Below are positions 41,778 through 50,214 of a DNA stretch of 64,000 nt, piece by piece. This DNA comes from JACNIZ01 sp964344765. GTDB taxonomy: Bacteria > Planctomycetota > UBA1135. A program made the translations under genes and the position numbers. The DNA is taken from assembly GCA_964344765.1 (NCBI GenBank), contig CAYFOM010000014.1:31063-95062 (forward strand). Reading direction: 5' to 3'. Position 1 is the stretch's first letter. Every line of letters begins with the position of its first letter. The notes below the pieces were generated by a model. That model saw only the letters and a program-made list of their open reading frames with translations. It searched no databases and was not told where the DNA came from.

Positions 41778-43645
41778 TTATGGGCCGACTACGATTTTTA
41801 AACCGTTGGTGAGCGCCCAGCCTTCGGGGCTGGATGGATCCCACTTAATCGCCTGTGCGTAGAAAGTGAAACCGGAAGCCGATGCCGGCAGATCGAGCTT
41901 GTACGTGCCGCGACCGGCGTAATCCCAGCCAGGTGCGTGGTCGGTGATGTGCGCCCAAACAAATTTGCCCGGGCGAATCAGCAAGTGCTGCGGGTCGGTG
42001 TCAAGGTGAATGACGCCACCGGTCGGATGCACTACCCAATCCGGTTCGCTCGACAAAATCAAACGCGCGCCGCCGCCGCCAGTGAATTCGCGCAAACCAA
42101 GCTCTAACTTTTGGCCGGCGACCGGCAGGTTCATCGCGTAAAGGTCGGCGTAGTTGGCACCGTAGTAAGTGCCGTATCGAGCTATACCCCAATCGGGATC
42201 GATGTTGATGCAGTAACCCGCACCGGCAAACGACAAGCTATTGTTCGAGCCGTCGCCGTTCACGCCCGATGCATTGCTGGATTCCCACGGTGTGCCGACA
42301 GCCAAATAACCTTCATGAATCGCCACGCTCGACGCGAACTGATCCAAACGACCAGCGTTCATCGCCTTGGTGTAAACCGACGGGAACCACAAGCCTACGC
42401 TATGGCGGAATACCTGAACCGCGCCGGAACGCGTCGACGTCGAAATGATTTGTTCTTTGCGGCCATCGGTCCCGTACGAAGAACCTGCGTCATAAGGAAC
42501 GCCCATGGCAAGTGTGTTGCCGAATAATGCTACCGAAGATCCGGCAAGATAATTCGGTTGGGTGTTCAGCGGTTTCAGGTACGCGTTGTGTACCCAATCA
42601 CTGCCATTGCGCTTGAAGACATATACCGCGCCGGAATTGTTCGAATTGTTATTGTTGACGCCGTTGTAACCACGAGCATCCGAATCCTCCATAGGAGCTC
42701 CAACAGCGATGGTGTCGTTGGCAATTGCAACGGAGCGCCCAAAGTGGTCGGCGATGTCGGTGTTGGATGCTTTCAGGTAAGAATCCGGCATCCAGTTGCC
42801 GCCGTTGTTCACGTAAACATAAGCCGCTCCGGAGTTGTGCCCGAAGTTGTTGAGGTAGTCACCGTCCACACCAGTGGCTGCGCTGTCTTCCTTGGGCGCA
42901 CCAATCACGGCGGTTCCCTGCGATAGAGCTACAGCCTTGCCGAAGCGGTCTTCCACATCCGAGCGGAAACTTTGATGTAAGCCACTTGGCGCCAACCCAC
43001 AACGTTGCGCGCGAATGCGAACGCCGCGCCCGAGTTGGATTTGCCGTTGCTAGTTTGAACACCGCCTACGCCCGAGGCATGACCATCCTCGCCCGGTGCG
43101 CCAACGATCATGTGATTGAGATCCAACGACACCGACGTGCCGAAGCCATCCCCTGGATCCGGCTTGGCATGAACAACGGTCTGCTCCAACGTCCATATGT
43201 TGTTGTTGCGCCGGAACACCGTCACCGTGCCGTGACCATTCGCGCCGGGTGAGCCGACGGCGATGACGTCTTCGTGGATGGAGACGGAAGTACCGAAGGC
43301 CGCGCCGGATTGATTCACCTCGGCCTTGAGATAACCCTGCGGCAGCCAGCGGTCGTGCGCGCGCACAAATACGAAAGCGGCACCGGAGTTCAAACTGTTG
43401 TTGTTGACCCAGTTGCCGTTGGCACCGCGCGCGTCGCTGTCTTCGCCGGGCGCACCGACTACGCAAGTGTCGCCGAAAATGGCAATGGACGAGCCGAACT
43501 CGTCACCCTGATCGGTGTGAAAGCCTTTGAGATAAGCCTCTTGGATGACCAAAGGGCCGGTGCGAACGTCGTTATTGGATTGAGCGCTGGCGGAGGAGGA
43601 AAGGAGGATCAGGAACGAAATTCCTGAAAGGAGGGATGGTTTCAT
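41778..43645 (-). pseudogene. FG-GAP repeat gene, array copy 1, one-base frameshift
   Basis: Two overlapping reading frames make up one paralogue. The first, 43645 to about 42970, has a signal peptide (LLSGISFLILLSSSASAQ), VRTGPLVIQEAYLKGFHTDQ and three blades up to VVGWRQVAYIK. The second continues from SFRSDVEDRFGKAVALSQGT to ALTNGLKIVVGP at 41778. Copy 2 at this place reads GWRQKAYIKSLSPTDGDYFG, so the junction is in the same blade. The DNA reads ATCAAAGTTTCCGC; one extra A (AAAAGTTTC) would restore the frame and give 622 residues, identical in length to copy 4. A lost A in a short A-run suggests either a recent mutation or a sequencing error. It is the first gene of the transcript. Confidence 0.88.
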
Positions 43646-43799
43646 TTAGCTATGTGGCTTTGGGCCATCCACAGCTAGCGAACTAGTGTGAAAGCCCTAC
43701 AGGGAAAAAGATCCGGGGAGGCAGGGCCGCATAAGCAAAAGAAATGGTGTGATCGGCGATAGGAGCTCCAGGGTAAGACTCCGTTATCCCCGCACTACA
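43646..43799. other. Intergenic region upstream of the FG-GAP array
   Basis: This 154-bp gap must hold the promoter of the minus-strand FG-GAP array and the 3' untranslated end of the aminotransferase gene. I see the small palindrome CCCTGTAGGG near 43695-43704 and a T-rich run, but no convincing -35/-10 pair, riboswitch or terminator. Confidence 0.4.
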
Positions 43800-44921
43800 C
43801 TAGCATTGTTGGCTGGTTTTCGCGAGTGCGGCGAGGCAGAGTTCGACGTTTGCCCGCGTACTGGCTGCGCCCATCAAACCGATGCGCCAGGTGTTGCCGG
43901 CCATCGGTCCAAGTCCGCCGCCGATCTCGATTCCAAATTCGTTTAGTAGTTGCGAACGCGTCTTGCCATCGTCGACGCCGTCCGGGATGGCGACGGCGGT
44001 AAGTTGTGGCAAGCGCTCGGCTTCGGGGACTCGGAGGTGTAGGCCTAGCTCCTCGAGACCGGCCCACAGCATCCGGCCATTTTGATAGTGGCGTTGTTCG
44101 AGTTCGGCGAGGCCCTCTTCCAGTGCCAGGCGCGCGGCTTCGTGCAGCGCGTAAAGCATGTTGATCGGCGCGGTGTGGTGGTAGGCGCGCTCGCCGCCCC
44201 AGTAGCTGAGGATGAGATTCAAATCCAAGTACCAGCTTTGCACCGGCGTGGTGCGGTTGCGGATGACGTCGGCGGCGCGGTCGGAGAAGCTGACCGGTGC
44301 GAGTCCGGGCGGGCAGCTGAGGCATTTTTGCGTGCCGGCGTATGCCGCGTCGATGCCCCAGTTGTCGAGTTCGACGGCGATGCCGCCGATGGAGGTCACG
44401 CAGTCGGCGGCGAGCAGCGCCCCGCAAGAATCGGCGACGGCACGCATGCCTTGCATGGATTGCAGAACGCCGGTGGAGGTTTCGGCGTGAACCAGCGCCA
44501 TTAACTTGAACTGTTTGCCGTCGGCGGCTTTTGCGAAATCTTCAGGCGTAAATGCGCGTCCCCATTCGCCTTGGACCTCGACTACTTCTGCACCGCAACG
44601 CCGCGCGACCTCGGCCATGCGGGTACCGAATACTCCGTTGACGCCAATCAGCGCGCGATCGCCGGGTTCGAGCAAGTTGACGAAGACAGTCTCCATTCCC
44701 GCTGATCCGGTGCCGCTCATTGGAAGTGTGCATGCGTTGGTCGTGCCGAACAATGCGCGCAGCATGTCGGCGAGTTCGTCCATCACGTTGAGGAACTGCG
44801 GATCCAAATGCCCGAGCGTCGGCTTCGCCATCGCTTGCAATACCGACGGCGCGACGTCGGACGGACCGGGGCCTAAAAGAGTGCGGCGGGGCGGATTCAG
44901 CGGAGAGGGGACGCGGCTCAC
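43800..44921 (-). CDS. Class V aminotransferase, alanine-glyoxylate/serine-pyruvate type
   Basis: The 373-residue PLP enzyme reads RRTLLGPGPSDVAPSVLQAM, TLGHLDPQFLNVMDELADML, LPMSGTGSAGMETVFVNLLE and the PLP-lysine motif YAGTQKCLSCPPGLAPVSF with Lys199. Later HHTAPINMLYALHEAARLAL and the C-terminal IGGGLGPMAGNTWRIGLMG are typical of the AGXT branch. Predicted reaction: transfer of an amino group between alanine or serine and glyoxylate or pyruvate in the cytoplasm. It begins with GTG at 44921, only 33 nt from the divergent sulfatase start, so the two promoters must overlap. Confidence 0.92.
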   Translation of the reverse strand: MSRVPSPLNPPRRTLLGPGPSDVAPSVLQAMAKPTLGHLDPQFLNVMDELADMLRALFGTTNACTLPMSGTGSAGMETVFVNLLEPGDRALIGVNGVFGTRMAEVARRCGAEVVEVQGEWGRAFTPEDFAKAADGKQFKLMALVHAETSTGVLQSMQGMRAVADSCGALLAADCVTSIGGIAVELDNWGIDAAYAGTQKCLSCPPGLAPVSFSDRAADVIRNRTTPVQSWYLDLNLILSYWGGERAYHHTAPINMLYALHEAARLALEEGLAELEQRHYQNGRMLWAGLEELGLHLRVPEAERLPQLTAVAIPDGVDDGKTRSQLLNEFGIEIGGGLGPMAGNTWRIGLMGAASTRANVELCLAALAKTSQQC

Positions 44922-44954
44922 AGATCCATGGTAGTGCTCCCTTATGATGATCAG

Positions 44955-46523
44955 GTGAACCGGTTCCTCGCGTTACTTTGTCTAGCTGCCTTTGGATTGA
45001 GTGCCTGCTCTGCGCCTGATTCCTCGGCGGACTCCCTTGGGCGAAAGGTTGATGAAGATGCGAGACCGAATGTCATCGTTTTTCTGGTCGATGACATGGG
45101 CTGGCAGGATACGTCAGTTGAATTCCATAGCCGCGCGACGCTGCTGAATCGGATTTACCGCACGCCGAATATGCAGCGGATGGCGGATGAGGGGGTGATG
45201 TTCACTCAGGCTTATGCATCCGCTGTTTGCTCGCCGTCGCGAGTGAGTTTGATGACCGGGATGAATGCGGCGCGGCATGGGGTGACGAATTGGACTTTGC
45301 ATTTCAATCGTTCCCCCGATCCCAAACGCAAAAACATCACGCCGCCGGATTGGCCGATGAACGGGATCGCGCCGATGGATGCGAATGGCTTTGTTGGTGC
45401 AACCGAGCTAACCGAGCGCACTGTTGCTGCAATGTGTTTGCCGCAGATCATGTCCGACGCCGGATACCAAACCATTCACGTCGGCAAAGCGCACTTTGGA
45501 TCGATCGGTTCACCGGCCGAAAATCCGTTGAACCTAGGCTTCGACGTCAACATCGCCGGTCATGCGCCGGGCGGACCGGGTAGTCATTGGGGCGAAAAAA
45601 ACTTCAGCGCGGCGTGGCGCAATGGTGCGCGTTTTTGGGATGTGCCTGGGTTGGACCAGTACCACGGGCAAGACATTTATCTGACCGAAGCACTGACGAT
45701 TGAAGCGATCAAAGAATTAGATCAATGCGTGGAAAACGAACAGCCGTTCTTTTTGTACATGTCGCATTATGCAATCCACGCGCCGTGGGAAACCGACGAT
45801 CGCTACACCGCAAATTACACCGATCAAAACCTAAGCGAGTTCCAAGCCAAATACGCAACCATGATCGAAGGCATGGATAAGTCGCTGGGTGACTTGCTTG
45901 ATTGGTTGGATCAAAACAACCAGGCAGAAAACACGCTGGTCATTTTCATGACCGATAACGGTCAACCCAAACAAGCCCCCCGCAATCTACCGCTGCGTGG
46001 AAGCAAGCTCACCCCTTACGAAGGCGGAACACGAGTGCCAATGATTGTTCGATTGCCGGAGGGAACTTCCAATTACCGCCGCGCATCCATACCGGTAATG
46101 ATCGAAGATTTCCTGCCATCCATTCTCGCTTTTACACACATTCCAATACCATTGGAATTGCCGCAAACAATTGACGGAATGGATTTCCTTACCCTTTTGC
46201 AGAAGGACGGGCCTTGGAAAACCGATCCAGCAGGCACCCGAGTCCGGCACCATCATTTATCAAACCGGGACTTGGCCTGGCACTTCCCGCACACCTATGA
46301 CGGTCCACCCTACAGTGCCATTCGCAGAGGCGATTGGAAATTGATTTACTGGTATGCCGATGACCGCGTTGAGCTTTTCAACTTAGCCGATGACATCAGT
46401 GAGATCTTTGACGTTGCCGAGGCTTATCCACGCAAAGTGACCGAGCTGCAAGCTGCATTGAATGACCTCCTGAAGGAGCGTGGTGCGTTGCTGCCAAAAA
46501 TAAATCGCGATGCAGAGCAGTAA
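44955..46523 (+). CDS. Type I sulfatase, putative lipoprotein
   Basis: GTG at 44955 (VNRFLALLCLAAFGLSACSA) gives a lipoprotein signal with lipobox L-S-A-C; the ATG at 44928 would add nine residues not typical of a signal. The catalytic domain shows RPNVIVFLVDDMGWQDTSVE (metal-binding aspartates), the formylglycine motif C-S-P-S-R in YASAVCSPSRVSLMTGMN, and HVGKAHFGSIGS. Late motifs FMTDNGQPKQAPRNLPLRGS and KLTPYEGGTRVPMIVR are also canonical. The cysteine needs conversion to formylglycine by a modifying enzyme not encoded here. It hydrolyses sulfate esters, probably of polysaccharides, outside the cytoplasm. The acting substrate is unknown. Confidence 0.93.
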   Translation: MNRFLALLCLAAFGLSACSAPDSSADSLGRKVDEDARPNVIVFLVDDMGWQDTSVEFHSRATLLNRIYRTPNMQRMADEGVMFTQAYASAVCSPSRVSLMTGMNAARHGVTNWTLHFNRSPDPKRKNITPPDWPMNGIAPMDANGFVGATELTERTVAAMCLPQIMSDAGYQTIHVGKAHFGSIGSPAENPLNLGFDVNIAGHAPGGPGSHWGEKNFSAAWRNGARFWDVPGLDQYHGQDIYLTEALTIEAIKELDQCVENEQPFFLYMSHYAIHAPWETDDRYTANYTDQNLSEFQAKYATMIEGMDKSLGDLLDWLDQNNQAENTLVIFMTDNGQPKQAPRNLPLRGSKLTPYEGGTRVPMIVRLPEGTSNYRRASIPVMIEDFLPSILAFTHIPIPLELPQTIDGMDFLTLLQKDGPWKTDPAGTRVRHHHLSNRDLAWHFPHTYDGPPYSAIRRGDWKLIYWYADDRVELFNLADDISEIFDVAEAYPRKVTELQAALNDLLKERGALLPKINRDAEQ

Positions 46524-46556
46524 CGCTCCACACCGCGATGAAGTTATACAGCTGAC

Positions 46557-47768
46557 CTAAGCCAACTTGGCGAAACGGTTGCGAATGCGCTTCAGCGCTT
46601 CGATCAGTACGTCATCCGCGCAGGCGAAGGAGATGCGGAAGGAGTCGGGCTGGTTGAACGCCGAACCAGCCACGCCGGCAACTTGATCGGCTTCCAACAG
46701 AGCTTCAATGAAATCATCGCCACTGTTGATCTTGATGCCTGTATCCGGACAAGTACGACCGATGTACTTACCCAACGCCGGGAATGCATAAAACGCACCA
46801 TCCGGCAGTGCCACATCCACGCCGTCAATCTGCTCAAAAGCCTCAATCACAATGCGTCGACGGCGCTCGAACGCCTGGCGCATTTCCTCGCGCGGTTCAT
46901 CCGCTTCCTGCAGTGCCACCATCGACGCATGCTGCGAAATCGCGCACGGCGAACCGCTCAGCTGCGACTGTAGTCCGGCAATCTTCTTAGCCAGCGGTTG
47001 CGCAGCCGCCAAGAAACCCATGCGCCAACCAGTCATCGCATAAGCTTTCGACATGCCGCCAATCCAAACACTGGTTTCGCGCAAGCCCGGGCAGGCAGCT
47101 AATGGCGACACATGCTTCACGCCTTCGTAAGTCAGCGCCGCGTAAATCTCATCCGAGATCACTGCAATATCATTCGCCAACGCCCATTCACCCAACTCCT
47201 TCAACACCGCTTCCGGATAAACCGCACCGGTTGGATTGTTCGGCGTGTTCAGCAAAATCGCGCGCGTGCGATCCGTCCGCGCTTCTTCAAGCAACGTCAT
47301 ATCCGGAAACTGCTGCGCATTGCTCGGCACCATCACCGGCGTCGCTTCGGCCAGCTTGACCATCTCCGGGTAGCTGGTCCAACACGGATAAGGCACCAAC
47401 ACCTCGTCACCCTTCTGCACCAACGCCAGCAACGCCTGCGAAATGCCGATCTTGGCACCGTTAGTCACAACGATTTCACTAGGAGCGTACTCCAAGCCGA
47501 TATCCCTTTGGATATGCTCGACCACGGCCTGCCGCAGCTCCATCGTGCCCGCCGCGGCGGTGTAACGACCCATGCCTTTGCGGATAGCGTCGACGCCGGC
47601 GTCTTCGGCCACGCGTGGGGGGGCAAAATCAGGCTCGCCGGCGGTCAAGCCGAGCACGTTCACGCCCTGATCGCGCAAGTCTTTGACCCGCTGAACCATC
47701 GCCAGAGTGGCCGACGGCGCCAACCCGGCGACGCGGTCCGAAAGTTGAATCTGAGTGGAAGTCGTCAC
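46557..47768 (-). CDS. Class I/II PLP aminotransferase, aspartate aminotransferase-like
   Basis: The frame is open to a GTG at 47855, but GTG at 47768 (VTTSTQIQLSDRVAGLAPSA) matches the usual family N terminus. Diagnostic segments: GLTAGEPDFAPPRVAEDA, GRYTAAAGTMELRQAVVEHI, ILLNTPNNPTGAVYPEAVL, ISDEIYAALTYEG, and the PLP-lysine motif GGMSKAYAMTGWRMGFL. The C-terminal arginine site is in FNQPDSFRISFACADD. It is probably a cytoplasmic AspC-type enzyme of subgroup I-gamma (aspartate or prephenate as donor). It lies divergently next to the membrane-anchored protein gene at 47858. Confidence 0.92.
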   Translation of the reverse strand: MTTSTQIQLSDRVAGLAPSATLAMVQRVKDLRDQGVNVLGLTAGEPDFAPPRVAEDAGVDAIRKGMGRYTAAAGTMELRQAVVEHIQRDIGLEYAPSEIVVTNGAKIGISQALLALVQKGDEVLVPYPCWTSYPEMVKLAEATPVMVPSNAQQFPDMTLLEEARTDRTRAILLNTPNNPTGAVYPEAVLKELGEWALANDIAVISDEIYAALTYEGVKHVSPLAACPGLRETSVWIGGMSKAYAMTGWRMGFLAAAQPLAKKIAGLQSQLSGSPCAISQHASMVALQEADEPREEMRQAFERRRRIVIEAFEQIDGVDVALPDGAFYAFPALGKYIGRTCPDTGIKINSGDDFIEALLEADQVAGVAGSAFNQPDSFRISFACADDVLIEALKRIRNRFAKLA

Positions 47769-47857
47769 TGTCTTGTCGATCGAGGTAGCGGCCACAAATT
47801 CTATGCGCTCTGCTTCCGCAAACCCACAATAGTCCACGTCTTCGCGCCCTAACACCG

Positions 47858-49888
47858 ATGCTCGAACGAATTCGCGACTTCTTCACCAGCCGCCGCTTCA
47901 TCATCGCTCTGACCGTGCTGGTCGGGGTGATGGCGGTGATTTATCTGCTGTTCATCACGATGATTTTTGACCCCTTCGAGGACGATCTCGAAGACACCGC
48001 GATGATCGTGCCGCGCGAGGTCGAATACTTCGTGCGCTGGCAGGGGGCGGGAAGCAACTTCGATAGCTTCCCCGAGCCGACGGTTTGGGCCGATGTCGAG
48101 AAGTCGGCTGTTTATAAGGAGTTGGAAGCCAGCGGTGGGTTGGCAGAGCTGGATGAAGCCACCGGGATTGGCAGCACTGTCGCCAATTTGCGCGCCCAGG
48201 TCGAAAACGTACCGGCGACTTTGAGCCTGACCGACGACCTGCTGCGTGAATTCGCCATCGCCGGCAAAGGCAAGATGGGTTTGGGCCGCGATTTCGACGG
48301 CATTTTGATGCTGCGCGTGTCGTTTAAGGTCAAAGCCGGCATTGCGCTGCTCGGATTTGACTTCGTGCGTGAAAAGCTGCCCGAGGACCTCGGCATCGTC
48401 AAAGAGGGCGATTACTACCGTTTACCGGGCTTTTTCGACGGCAAGGACGCCTACCTCGGCCGCCAGAACGACGTCATGTTGCTGGCGAGTGGAATGGAGT
48501 GGCTTGAGAAGGCCGCCGACCTGACCCTGCGCGGTGGTGAAGATTCGCTGGCGCTGGCGTCGGTGTTCCACGACAAGGTGACTGCTTATCTGTCCGAAAA
48601 TGACGAGCCGGTTGAGGTGTTCATGCGTTGGGAGCGCCTGCGCAACCACATGCCGCATTGGCCGCCGACCGGTTCCGACACGTCCTTCCCGACTCGCGCC
48701 GCCGGCAAGTTCTTCGACACCGACATGATGCGCTTTGCGGCGGGTTATTTCCTGCCCGGCGATCGTTTTGAGGTGCGGTTGGACGGCGACTTGGATGCCA
48801 CCAAGGCAAAAAGCGATTTCCAACGAGACTGGATTGAATCAGCGCCTGTGTCGATCAATCGGATCAAGGAATTCTCCGGAATGGTGCCGCGAGATTCCTT
48901 CTTCTTCGCGTCGATGGCCGGCCGCCCGGACGACGTGATGCTGGAAATCTACGGCGCGCTAGACCCTGAAATCCGCCGCCTGATGGACGAAATCGCGTCG
49001 GGTACCGGCAACTACAACGGCATGGTCGACCTGCTGCGCACGTTGGGGTTGTATGTGCAACCCGGCATCTTCGTCGCGATGCGCCGCAATGATTACCCGG
49101 AAAAAACCGGCGACGCCAAGATCGATCACGACGACGCGCCGGTACCTGCCATCGCGCTGATCGCCAAAGAGGCGGGGTCGTCGTCTTACAACGATTTGCT
49201 GAAACTGATGCAGCGCGACATGCGCCGCTTGGTCGAAGGCGGGGTGCGTCAGTGGGACCTGACCCTGCACGGTGGCGCCAGCGGCAAGAGCTTCAGTTCG
49301 CCGGTGATCCCGGGAACCGGCGAGATCATCCTGGTGCATATCCCAAACAAAAAGGCCATCGTCTTGTGCAACCACTGGGATTACGCCACAGCGATCGTCG
49401 AAGCGGCGATGGCCGCCGATTCGGGCACGCGCGCCGACGAGCTCAAGCTGTCCAAAGCCAGCGGTTTCCGCAGCGCGCTGACCTCGCTGAAAAACGGCAC
49501 CAGCCTGTTCTTGTACATCGATCCGTCCGAAGCTTGGCAGTGGATGGACAAGCTAGCCGACGACGTCGCGCTGACCCAGTTCAAGGACTACATGGACCAG
49601 CGCTACGCCAGCGAACGCCCGGCGATTACCAAGCGCCTGAGCCAGGAAATGTTCGGCACCGATGGCCGTCTGCCCGCCGCCGATCAGCGCAAGCTGGATG
49701 ACGCCGTCGACGAGGAGCTGCTCAAGCTCGGTCAATCCGAACGCGAAGGCCGCGTGCGCGAGCACAAAATCGACTTCCTCAACGGCGTGCTGCCGCTGAA
49801 ATGGTTCGACTGGGTTTCGGTCGGCCTGCGCACCAAGCGCAAGGAGGCGTCGGTGGTGCTTTCCGGTGGCCTGGACCTAGACAGCTAG
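47858..49888 (+). CDS. Membrane-anchored protein of unknown function, DUF3352-like
   Basis: The 676-residue protein has one N-terminal helix (RRFIIALTVLVGVMAVIYLL) and a large extracytoplasmic part. Segments such as VPREVEYFVRWQGAGSNFDS, ALASVFHDKVTAYLSENDEP, FAAGYFLPGDRFEVRLDGDL and FRSALTSLKNGTSLFLYID recall DUF3352-type proteins that begin by scoring protein states with long beta-sheets, but the match is by eye only. Acidic residues dominate the N-terminal region. I cannot assign a function. No operon partner is evident; the next gene is tRNA-Leu about 100 nt downstream. Confidence 0.75.
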   Translation: MLERIRDFFTSRRFIIALTVLVGVMAVIYLLFITMIFDPFEDDLEDTAMIVPREVEYFVRWQGAGSNFDSFPEPTVWADVEKSAVYKELEASGGLAELDEATGIGSTVANLRAQVENVPATLSLTDDLLREFAIAGKGKMGLGRDFDGILMLRVSFKVKAGIALLGFDFVREKLPEDLGIVKEGDYYRLPGFFDGKDAYLGRQNDVMLLASGMEWLEKAADLTLRGGEDSLALASVFHDKVTAYLSENDEPVEVFMRWERLRNHMPHWPPTGSDTSFPTRAAGKFFDTDMMRFAAGYFLPGDRFEVRLDGDLDATKAKSDFQRDWIESAPVSINRIKEFSGMVPRDSFFFASMAGRPDDVMLEIYGALDPEIRRLMDEIASGTGNYNGMVDLLRTLGLYVQPGIFVAMRRNDYPEKTGDAKIDHDDAPVPAIALIAKEAGSSSYNDLLKLMQRDMRRLVEGGVRQWDLTLHGGASGKSFSSPVIPGTGEIILVHIPNKKAIVLCNHWDYATAIVEAAMAADSGTRADELKLSKASGFRSALTSLKNGTSLFLYIDPSEAWQWMDKLADDVALTQFKDYMDQRYASERPAITKRLSQEMFGTDGRLPAADQRKLDDAVDEELLKLGQSEREGRVREHKIDFLNGVLPLKWFDWVSVGLRTKRKEASVVLSGGLDLDS

Positions 49889-49948
49889 GCTTTCCACTGG
49901 GGTGGCGGTCATTTTCGCCCGAATCCGCGCGCCGAAATAAATGCGCCA

Positions 49949-49976
49949 TTGACCCCACCCCAGGCACCGCTAGAAT
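49949..49976 (+). promoter_or_regulatory. Promoter of tRNA-Leu
   Basis: TTGACC (49949-49954) and TAGAAT (49971-49976) are separated by 16 bp, near the sigma-70 consensus. The predicted start, about 49983, lies 10 nt upstream of the mature tRNA. Confidence 0.7.
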
Positions 49977-49992
49977 TTGCTTCCCCAACCCA

Positions 49993-50081
49993 GCCGGGAT
50001 GGCGGAATTGGCAGACGCGCATGGTTGAGGGCCATGTTGGGATAATACCCAGTGCAGGTTCGACCCCTGTTCCCGGCACCA
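49993..50081 (+). tRNA. tRNA-Leu (GAG)
   Basis: The acceptor GCCGGGA (49993-49999) pairs with TCCCGGC (50071-50077), followed by discriminator A and an encoded CCA (50079-50081). The anticodon stem CATGG/CCATG encloses TTGAGGG, giving anticodon GAG for leucine codons CUC and CUU. A long variable arm (around TTGGGATAATACCCAG) and the T arm with GGTTCGACC confirm a class II tRNA of 89 nt. Confidence 0.97.
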
Positions 50082-50087
50082 AATCAA

Positions 50088-50122
50088 CGGGCCGCTTCTT
50101 CGGAGGCGGCCCGATTTTTTTG
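50088..50122 (+). terminator. Rho-independent terminator of tRNA-Leu
   Basis: CGGGCCGCTTC (50088-50098) pairs with GAGGCGGCCCG (50103-50113) across a TTCG tetraloop, an 11-bp stem with one G-T pair, followed directly by ATTTTTTTG. This is a textbook intrinsic terminator 6 nt after the CCA. Confidence 0.92.
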
Positions 50123-50132
50123 TACATTGACC

Positions 50133-50200
50133 TGGACGTTATTAACGAAAAAGGTGTATAACGTTATTAGCGGCTGAGCCTAAGAACGCAAGCGTTATTA
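50133..50200 (+). promoter_or_regulatory. Predicted fic promoter with three GTTATTA repeats
   Basis: TGGACG (50133-50138) and TATAAC (50157-50162) with an 18-bp spacer form a plausible promoter. The heptamer GTTATTA occurs at 50138-50144, 50163-50169 and 50194-50200, flanking the -10 and lying in the leader. The Fic protein has a C-terminal winged-helix domain, so these are good candidates for autorepression operators. Confidence 0.5.
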
Positions 50201-50214
50201 AGAGCACCTCAACC

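Larger units (their letters stand above)
36120..43645 (-). repeat. Tandem array of four FG-GAP paralogous genes
   Basis: Four genes of 1866-1872 bp lie head to tail with gaps of 11-22 nt. Copies 1-2 and copies 3-4 are the closest pairs (VIQEAYLK/VMQEAYLK against LILREAYAK/LILREVYAK; LIRP against LLLLPG in the C-terminal module). The pattern fits an ancestral duplication followed by duplication of each copy. Confidence 0.85.

Noticed and set aside
43646..43799. Riboswitch or structured RNA upstream of the FG-GAP array
   Set aside because: Only a small palindrome (CCCTGTAGGG) is seen; no conserved riboswitch core could be recognised.
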